DNA of 64,000 nucleotides from Aspidapion aeneum (lineage: Eukaryota > Arthropoda > Insecta > Coleoptera > Brentidae). The DNA is taken from the NCBI GenBank assembly GCA_963576565.1, contig OY755046.1, forward strand, positions 59,747,471 through 59,811,470, read 5' to 3'. Below the pieces are notes generated by a model. That model saw nothing but the letters and a program-made list of their open reading frames with translations, was not told the origin of the DNA and made no database searches. This document shows positions 56,469-64,000 of this stretch, piece by piece (position 1 is the first letter of the stretch; every line of letters begins with the position of its first letter). The position numbers and the translations under genes are program-made.

Positions 56469-56995
56469 GTATGTCTATAAATGAAGGATTTTTATTTTTA
56501 AACAATAAAATATATCCTAATTATAAAAACCTTTCTCCCCAGTACAACTCAACCAAACTAGAAAAATCTGTGTATATAACATATAAAATATAAATAAAAT
56601 TTAAAAAAATAATAAACAACAATAAGAGAAACATACACTATACACTTGTCAATTAAAAAGACAGTCAAATATCATGGTCATGGTTATTTAAATCTACATT
56701 ATCTAGTATAATTATAACATCACCAATAATTTTTTAAAAAATACATAAAACGTGATGAAACAAAAAATTGTTTAGAACGAAAAATTAAAACTTATCGGTA
56801 TTAAAAGACATTATAAATAATAATTAGATCAAATTTATACGAGGGTGGATCAAATATATACAAGCCTTTTAAACTTACTAAAGGAAAAGTCATTGAAGAT
56901 GAACGTGGCCATTATAATTTTGAAGTAGGGATATTTAGCAGCCTGTAGGCGGCTGGTAGTGCCGCGATGCTCATTTGGCCACGAGCAATCGCAAT

Positions 56996-57612
56996 GAGCA
57001 AGAAAAAGGTACACAGCAGTGTTGCGCAAAGAATAATCATTAAATTTCATATATGCGAAAACCTTAAACCTGCTGAAATTCGATGCAGATTGCGAGCACA
57101 GTTCGGAAATAAGACGCTTTCGTGGGTACCTGTAAAAACTTGGTGCAAAGAAATTAACGACGGCTGTGAGCGTGTCAACAACGTGAGTCAACCACATCGT
57201 CCTTACCATCATTTCTGCAGTCAAAGTTTTAGCGACCGTTTTCGCGGCTTACTATTGCAACTTACTCGACCAGGTAAAGCTTGATTATCGCCAAAAGAGG
57301 AGAGCACACCCCATCCAAGACGTGTCGCTCCTGCATGACAACGCTAGACCTAATACGGCAGTTTTAACACAGGCCAAAATCAATGAAATGCACTGGACTC
57401 TGCTGGAGTACCCTCCATACAGTCCAGATTTGTCACCTTGCGATTTTCATATGTTTGGCCCACTCAAAGATTCATTGGGAAGCGAGCAATTTCAGACCAA
57501 TGAAGAGGTGGAGGCATTCGTGCGCAACTGGTTAGATACCCGCCCAGCTTCCTTTTATGAAAACGGGATTAAGAAACTGTCAAACCGTTTAGTCCATTTA
57601 AAATCAAGGTAA
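56996..57612 (+). pseudogene. Mariner transposase, N- and C-terminal pieces
   Basis: The first frame (start near 56994, to 57284) begins 'MSKKKVHSSVAQRIIIKFH' with the mariner-type DNA-binding region. The second frame (57322-57612) has 'LLHDNARPNTA' (catalytic Asp) and 'YPPYSPDLSPCDFHMF' (third catalytic position Asp, mariner-like) and runs to a natural-looking end. The middle with the first catalytic Asp is missing (about 150 residues short of the usual 345) and the pieces are in different frames. Inactive. Confidence 0.85.
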
Positions 57613-58750
57613 AAGGTCCAGAAATTGCGAAACGGATGAGACCACTTGTCCCCTACGTATTTTGGGCCGCTGATCACGAAAATGAGGGTTAAAGCTACCG
57701 CCAGTGGTTGGAACACCCTTAAAAATGCAAAAAACACCCCTAAATAGGGGTATTTTTCGAATATTTTCGTTATTTTGCAAATTTAGTCATCCTATATGTT
57801 TTTGGGGGCGGTGATTACGAAAATGAGGGTGAAAACTGCATTATAGGGTGGAACCACCCCTAAAATTGGGGAAAAACACCCCGAAATGGGGGTGTTTTTC
57901 GACTAAAAGTGTTTTTTTTGCCAATTAAGACATCTAATATGTTTTTTGGGGCGCTGATTACGAAAATGATGGTTACAACTTGCCCCAATGCTCGAACCAC
58001 CCCCATTTTTTTACCAAAATCCAACGGTTGACAGGGGTGTTTTGAGCAATTTTGGGGGTGGTTCGACCATTGCTGATGTTTTGACCACTATTTTCGTAAT
58101 AAGCGCCCCAAAAAACATATAAGATCTCTTAATTGGCAAAAAAACACTTTTAGTCGAAAAACACCCCTTGTTAGGGGTGTTTTGTGCGATTTTGGGGGTG
58201 GTTCGAGCATTGGGGCAAGTTGTAACCATCATTTTCGGAATCAGCGCCCCAAAAAACATATAAGATGTCTTAATTGACAAAAAAACACTTTTAGACGAAA
58301 AACACCCCTTGTTAGGGGCGTTTTGTGCGATTTTGGGGGGTGGTTCGAGCATTGGGGCAAGTTGTAACCATCATTTTCGTAATCAGCGCCCCAAAAAACA
58401 TATAAGATGTCTTAATTGACAAAAAAACACTTTTAGATGAAAAACACCCCTTGTTAGGGGCGTTTTGTGCGATTTTGGGGGGTGGTTCGAGCATTGGGGC
58501 AAGTTGTAACCATCATTTTCGTAATCAGCGCCACAAAAAACATATAAGATGTCTTAATTGGCAAAAAAAGGAAAATATTCGAAAAACACCCCTATTTAGG
58601 GGTGTTTTTTGCTTTTTTAAGGGTGTTCCAACCACTGGCGGTAGCTTTAACCCTCATTTTCGTGATCAGCGGCCCAAAATACGTAGGGGACAAGTGGTCT
58701 CATCCGTTTCGCAATTTCAGGACCTTTTTGCCTTGATTTTAAATGGACTA
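57590..58750. repeat. Palindrome with 142-bp tandem units in the loop arms
   Basis: The left arm from 57590 ('tagtccatttaaaatcaagg') is inverted at 58731-58750 and mirrors for about 190 bp, including the last codons of the transposase. Inside, units of about 142 bp ('ccccttgttaggggcgtttt', 'gttcgagcattggggcaagt') repeat at about 58167, 58309 and 58452 with inverted relatives at 57740-57990. Confidence 0.85.
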
Positions 58751-58964
58751 GTTGGGAAAAGTGTATTAACAGAGAAGGGGGATGTGTAGAAAAGTAGAAA
58801 AAATTTCTGTTTTGTGCCATGTTTCTAAATAACTAGTTTATAAACAAAGGCTTGTTTATATTTGATCCACCCTCGTATAATACCTAATTACGGATATGAC
58901 ATTTACTAAAATAATTTTTTAGAGGAAACGGTGGCCAATTTTTTTAAACAAGGCAGTCCTTTGA

Positions 58965-59120
58965 TAACCAACAAAAAATACAGGCCACGACCCTAAAAAA
59001 ATCAGTTGTTGTTGGGGGGCTGAATTTTACACTGAATTTTATTTAATAATTTTTTATTTTTATGATCGGATAGAGGTTTAATTGTGATATTTTCAAAATA
59101 ACACTACCGAATCGATATAA
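58965..59120. mobile_element. Relic end of transposon A family
   Basis: 'aggccacgaccctaaaaaaa' followed by 'ggggggctgaattttacact' matches the left part of elements 22692-23300 and 51512-52122 but diverges quickly, with no right end found. Confidence 0.55.
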
Positions 59121-59204
59121 AAGTACCAGTGTTTTTTTAAAACAACATTACACACAAAAAAAATATATTATTGGTGTTGTAATTTTTGTAAACACATCTA
59201 AATA

Positions 59205-59825
59205 CAGTGAAACCTCCTATAAGCGGACACTTACGGTTTCGTCGATTTTGTCCGCTTATTGGAGGTGTCCGCTTATAAGAGAGAACTGCGAAATTTTAAT
59301 ATATATTTATTAACAATTTTCGCTGCTCGAGTTTTTCCGATATTAAATTTTTCAGCGATCTTTCGTGCTAATAGATGTTCCTTCTTCGAAACGTTAACTA
59401 TTTCTATTTTTTCACGTAAACTAAGAAGTTTTTTACTAGGCGCCATTTCAAAGAGATCTATTACTATTCAACTGAACAATAAAAATAAAACACAGCAGTC
59501 CCGCCGAATAAAATATGTTGTAAATACGACAGAAGTATTTAGTCTCCGCATTAAAACGGAAAGAGGTAATTAGCCGGCTGCAGAGTGCGTTGTTCCCAAC
59601 ATGCTACATAATATTTATGTCGTGCAGCGCTCCGTCCCGTGGTCAGAGGTTCGCGTCCGGTTAAGGGAGGTTTCAGAAATTTTATACCAAAAAAAATTGT
59701 CCGCGTCCGGTTATAGGAGTGAATTTTACATGTAAAGAAATAGCGAAAAGCTTGTTTTCATCAAATTTGTCCGCCTAAAGGGAGTGTCTGCTTAATAGAG
59801 GTGTCCGCAAGAAGAGGTTTCACTG
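59205..59825. mobile_element. Small Tigger-like element, CAGTGAAACC ends
   Basis: 621 bp, ends 'cagtgaaacctcctataagc' and 'gaagaggtttcactg', with inner 'ggacacttacgg' and 'ggtgtccgc' type repeats. TA is present at the left end; the right has CA. Carries the coding piece at 59273-59446. Confidence 0.8.
59273..59446 (-). CDS. CENP-B-type helix-turn-helix fragment of a Tigger transposase
   Basis: 57-codon frame on the - strand from ATG at 59446: 'MAPSKKLLSLREKIEIVN' then 'ARKIAEKFNIGKTRAAKIV'. This is the N-terminal CENP-B/Psq-like DNA-binding domain of pogo/Tigger transposases. The frame then stops in the terminal repeat with no catalytic domain. The frame is intact from Met to stop. Expression is not known. 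Confidence 0.7.
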   Translation of the reverse strand: MAPSKKLLSLREKIEIVNVSKKEHLLARKIAEKFNIGKTRAAKIVNKYILKFRSSLL

Positions 59826-59993
59826 CATTTATAAATCAACATTAAGGCGAAAAACAGATCTTACCTTATCGGTTATTCGTCACAATGTCGATAAAAATGG
59901 AAGTTGTACTGGATAAACTCCGTACCGACGGCTGCGTCTGGTAGTTTGCAAATGTTCTGGAAAAAAAAACACTTTTTAAAATACAGGGTGTCC

Positions 59994-61241
59994 CAAATTG
60001 GGCACTTTTGGGGGGTTTAAGGTACTTCTAGGGAAGACAGAGAAAAACTGACCACGCATTACGAGGCTCAAATGTCAAGAGAAGACTTATCGTGAAAACC
60101 GCATTTTGAAATATCGTCTCGTCTTTGAGCTACGGTGGCTTTTTGAAAAGTCTGCATTTTGGAGGGGGGTCTATAACTTCGTTATTATTGGAAATATTGA
60201 TTTAGATTAAATTGCAATGTTATAGACTTTGTCACGAGGAATTCAACCGCTAAATTAAATTTTAACTGTCGCTTTTAGTTTTTGAGATATGACATAAAGT
60301 TGCATTTTTTCTTATGGAATGGCCTATATTTTAATTAATTTTCGAATTCGTCATTGAATTCTTTTCAAAATGATGTATCATATGTCATATTTTGATTGAG
60401 CGGTTTGGGAGATAATTAAAGTTTTTTATGTTTGTCTAGTGTGCGTTGAATGACGTCATGCGCCATTGACGTGAAAGCCTGGCGGTCAAATCCTACTTCA
60501 ATGCTCCTATAGTTTTGTTGTCTGATACTATGCCAATCAAGTTGGCCTTGCGTCTTGGCGTTTTGTCATTGTTTTCAATTGTTTAAACAATTTGACATTA
60601 CGCTTTGATATGAAATTATTTTGCACAAAAGCGTTTTAATTTTATTTTGAATTATGTATCATTTTTTAAAACTTTTTATAACTAGGCTTTGAGGGCCGTC
60701 AGCTGAATTATAATTTTTCCAAACCAGCCTTACTATATTTGTGACTGTGTAAAATAATAAAAATACTGGAGTGCCTTTACCTGCCTCAGCAAGAAATCAT
60801 AGCGCACTAGAAATAAGTGAAAAAGCTGAATATCTCCTAAACCGCTCAATCAAACTATGACATATGATACATCATTTTAAAAAGAATTCAATGACGAATT
60901 CGAAAATTAATTAAAATATAGGCCATTCCATAAGAAAAAATGCAACTTTATGTCATATCTCAAAAACTAAAAGTGACAGTTAAAATATAATTTAGCGGGT
61001 GAATTCCTCGTGACAAAGTCTATAAAACTGTAATTTACTCTAAATCAAAATTTCCACTAATAACGAAGTTATAGACTTTTCAAAAAGCCCCCGTAGCTCA
61101 AAGACGAGACGATATTTCAAAATGCGGTTTTCATTATAAGTCTTTTCTTGAAATTTGAGCCTCGCAATGCGTGGTCAGTTTTTCTCTGTCTCCCCTAGAA
61201 GTACCCTAACCCCCTAAAAGTGCCCAATTTGGGATACCCTG
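59994..61241. mobile_element. Palindromic CAGGGTGTCCC element, copy 3
   Basis: 1248 bp, same ends as 35113 and 47181 (right end 'gggataccctg' with one change), TA on both sides, with the full centre as in copy 1. Confidence 0.88.
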
Positions 61242-63048
61242 TACAGCGAAAAAAATATATTTTCTTAACAAAAAAAATTAAAAAATGCCCTTAAAAGTTA
61301 AGTTATGATCATATTAGAACATTAGTGGTCATATTAAAACATCAGTGAAGCGTAGGGTCACTGTATCCTGGAAGCCTGGAGTCTCCAGGGGTAGCGACAC
61401 CAAACATAACCTCATTTACGAAAAACGCAAATCTGACACTGTCAGGAGCGTAGCTTTTTTTTATATTGAAAAAAATAAAATGGTTTACAAATGTTAAGTA
61501 AAGAACTGTCCGTCACACCCGCTATATAAATTTGACTGTCCAAATAAACAAACCATTAAAGTAATGCATTTCCAGATTATCGATTATTAAAACTAAGTTT
61601 TTTATGATTTTAATATTTATTAGGACCCTGTGTTAGGACCCACACAGCGCAAGAAACCAAAAATATAGTTTTATAGATATAGACATGTTTTATATATATT
61701 ATAAAATATAGAAAGCTATTATGTTGGGTTTTGTATCATTTAATATAATGTCACGTGGGGGTTGTCGTGACTATTTGTGTACTTATTGCGCACAAATAAA
61801 GAGGATCGTGAGATAGTTTAAGGGTTTATTTAATACATACAAAGATACTTACACACTAATCACTACTGTCTGGCCCAGTTTTCTGATACAAATATTATTC
61901 ACGTGTAGGTCGGGTTCAGCTCTCGATCAGAATCTCTTTACTGTTTCTATACTTGACTATTGAGAACTTACGTACTTAGCGTACTCACTGAACTGAACCC
62001 CGACTATCCGTTCTTGATTGGTTTTTATAGAAGCATGTGATTACAAACGTGTTTTAATCTTAAACATAAATCGTTTGCACCACATACTTCCTACGTTGAC
62101 GTCCTAATACTTTTACATCAGGTCAACCAACCAAGTTCCGGATAGCATGCCCAAATTATATACATGACAATATTTCTTTATGCTCTCTAGGGAATAAAAT
62201 TGTACGTTTAATTCCTTTTTTCATGGGCTAAGGTAGTATTTTTTATCCCCAGTGATTAAAAGTGATTTCTTTAAAAATATAAAGGCAACATATAGGTTTT
62301 TAGATAATTTTATTTTATCATAATACAAAAAACAAAAAGGAATCAAGATATATACATGATAAAGATTATTTTGTTGCTTCCAGCTTGCCGTAAGTTTACT
62401 GTACTTTGCTAATCACTCGGTTCGTTTCGATTATAATTGTGTCCTTCGGCATAGAATATTGCTTCCATATAAACAAAGCATTTTACTTTGTAGACTTCTC
62501 CAGGATGCTGTTTATTGCATCATTTTTGGTACTGAAAGCTGCTTTCTTGGGTGGCCTTTTAATGTCCATCTCAAAGTAGGAATAGGCTTTATTCTTTGGT
62601 CCCATGTTTTACCAATCTTCGAGAAATGTAATTCGAATTTTTTCTTGACGACTTTTGTTTAATGTCATGCCATAGCAATGCATCCACGGCACACCAAATA
62701 AAAAACAACAACAACTATCACTGCCCACTGTTGACATGCTAAAACTACAGTACCGGTAAGTGGTTTAATATTTATTTATTTTGTGATTATTATTATTTTT
62801 AGTATATAAACCTTGGCATTAAAGTCCATTTTAGTCACTTAGCAAATTATAGCCCTCCTTCCGGTCGGACATATAAGTAAACACTGTATATGTACGAAAT
62901 TTAAGCATTGATTCAATAAGATGAAAGTCCCAGTAAAAAAAATTAGATTAAAACCAACAATAACAAAAATAGTATAAATAAAAGGAAAGAAGATTAACAA
63001 GACGTACATTACATTCAGCTGTCTTACATAAGAGACAAGAACACCTAC
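61242..63048. other. No gene recognised
   Basis: No supported gene. 61748-62160 has a composition unlike the surroundings ('tgtcacgtgggggttgtcgt', G/C-richer promoter-like stretches) and could be a worn LTR, but I find no partner copy. 62460-62660 has a short - strand frame with ordinary codon look ('GPKNKAYSYFEMDIK') that I cannot place. Confidence 0.45.
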
Positions 63049-63271
63049 CTGAGTTGCTCTTAATGTAGCCCTGTAGCTCATGATTTTCGACTGAAAATCG
63101 GCCATATCCACCTCAAAAATGATACTTTGTTGACCCAAAAGTTGACTCGAAGAGTTTTCGTTGACTTTGTGCCTTATCTTGTCCTTTTCTTCGTAAAACG
63201 AAGGACACACGTGCTGCCGATAATAGTAGTTGTGACAATGCTCTATTTCATAGATTTTTGTCTGTGGATAT
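63049..63271 (-). CDS. Exon of an unidentified gene, - strand
   Basis: 223 nt on the - strand. Acceptor 'cttctttcta' + T-run + 'tttag' ends at 63272; donor 'gtaggt' starts at 63048. One base completes a codon, then 74 codons, phase 0 out. It reads 'YPQTKIYEIEHCHNYYYR' ... 'VCPSFYEEKDKIRHKVN' ... 'FEVDMADFQSKIMSYRATL'. The codon use and absence of stops contrast with the flanking sequence and there is no repeat around it. I do not recognise the family. The rest of the gene would lie beyond 64000 (upstream) and possibly within a long intron to the left. Confidence 0.6.
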
Positions 63272-64000
63272 CTAAAAAAAAAATAGAAAGAAGTATAAAC
63301 AAGATGTTTTTTAAATTATAGTGGGATTTTTCATCCATCTAAGATCAAGAACAACTTTTGTTTAAAATTAAATTTTCTATTGATTGAAGGTACAGTATAC
63401 CGGGTATCCAGGCGAAAAAAAAATATTTTACTTGTTACTATAACTCACGTACGCGTTGTTCGACTTTACTTTTGTTTTTACCATAGTTATCAGCGGAAAA
63501 AATACAACTTTGCTTATTTACCGACCCTCTAGCTCCAAAAATAACGTAGTTAACAATAGTGCCGACTTAAGTTCAAACAACCTGTATAAATGTTGTAACA
63601 AAACGAGAGTTGAATATAAATGGTATTTTTGCCATTTATAAGGTTTTAAATATTTTTAATTAAATATGGTTTATGACATCAACAAGCATTAATTAGTTGT
63701 AAGACTAGTTTAAAAATAAGTAAAATTTATGGCAACACCAGCGACTTGTTTTTTGGTATATTTTCAGGTTCGCTGTATTTTAATAAAAGTTGTATTCGGC
63801 TAATATGTCCTTTGAGCCACTAATATAAAAATAATTCATATTTTGTAACTGGAAACAAATTTGCTAAACTATTTTCAATTTTTAAAAACACACTATAATT
63901 TTAATTTCTAACGATTTTCTAAAGATAAAAAAAGATAAAAACAATATTTCATAACACTAGAAACAGTAATAATCAAAAGTTTTAAAATTAAAATAAACTC
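63272..64000. other. Probable intron of the unidentified - strand gene
   Basis: AT-rich with short frames only; nothing recognisable. It lies directly upstream of the exon at 63049-63271 on the - strand. Confidence 0.45.

Larger units (their letters stand above)
56839..58875 (+). mobile_element. Mariner-like transposon with internal palindrome
   Basis: 2037 bp, ends 'cgagggtggatcaaatatat' and 'atatttgatccaccctcg', TA on both sides. It holds two transposase pieces (next entry) and, after them, a 1.16-kb palindrome with tandem repeats (57590-58750). Confidence 0.85.

Noticed and set aside
61748..62160. Possible LTR beginning tgtcacgtggggg
   Set aside because: No second copy, no clear CA end and no internal retroelement sequence in the window.
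62459..62662. Possible HMG-box-like - strand peptide (GPKNKAYSYFEMDIK)
   Set aside because: Too short, with stops on both sides and no splice borders that I could support.

Overview
The window looks like a piece of a large, AT-rich, repeat-swollen insect genome. The one conserved host gene that can be read end to end (apart from its 5' part) has short exons in introns of 1 to 5 kb, and the introns and flanks are packed with non-LTR retrotransposon fragments, mariner/Tc1/Tigger-type DNA transposons, foldback elements and minisatellites. The protein resembles beetle-type insect sequences, so Coleoptera is my best guess, but this is inference.

Main gene: the + strand carries eleven exons of Patr-1 (PATL1/Pat1), the scaffold that couples deadenylation to mRNA decapping in P-bodies. 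Exons: 5317-5359, 7785-7957, 9410-9717, 11966-12110, 13695-13865, 16906-17126, 19180-19354, 21901-22058, 26659-26800, 30835-30972 and 34650-34775 (stop at 34773). All junctions have GT/AG ends and compatible phases. Together they give 1800 nt, i.e. 599 codons plus a stop. The N-terminal exons (with the Me31B/DDX6-binding part) are not in the window and must lie upstream of position 1. A consensus 5' splice site follows the stop by one base, suggesting a 3'-UTR intron.

Layout: 1-3105 is an inverted pair of satellite arrays around a hairpin-bearing spacer (foldback-like). 3742-4554 is a dead mariner. 5317-34775 is Patr-1. Its introns hold nested DNA transposons, inverted LINE copies flanking exon 3, a 21-bp minisatellite seen at two places, a 670-bp tandem duplication, a LINE interrupted by two DNA elements, a BEL/Pao gag piece with an LTR, a solo LTR, and an 855-bp triplication that copies the acceptor region of the last exon. 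34.8-63.0 kb is intergenic and nearly all transposon: three copies of a 1.2-1.3 kb palindromic CAGGGTGTCCC element, a Tc1-like element with TIRs and one frameshift, a Tigger-like element with a hAT-like insertion, a mariner with an internal palindrome, and two small elements that carry only a transposase DNA-binding domain. At 63049-63271 on the - strand there is one good exon of a second, unidentified gene.

I see no prokaryotic-type system, CRISPR array, rRNA or convincing tRNA. The most informative structures are those where a repeat touches the gene: the triplicated acceptor, the inverted LINEs around exon 3, the inverted copy of the intron/exon 5 boundary, and several filled/empty insertion-site pairs that date the transposons relative to one another.
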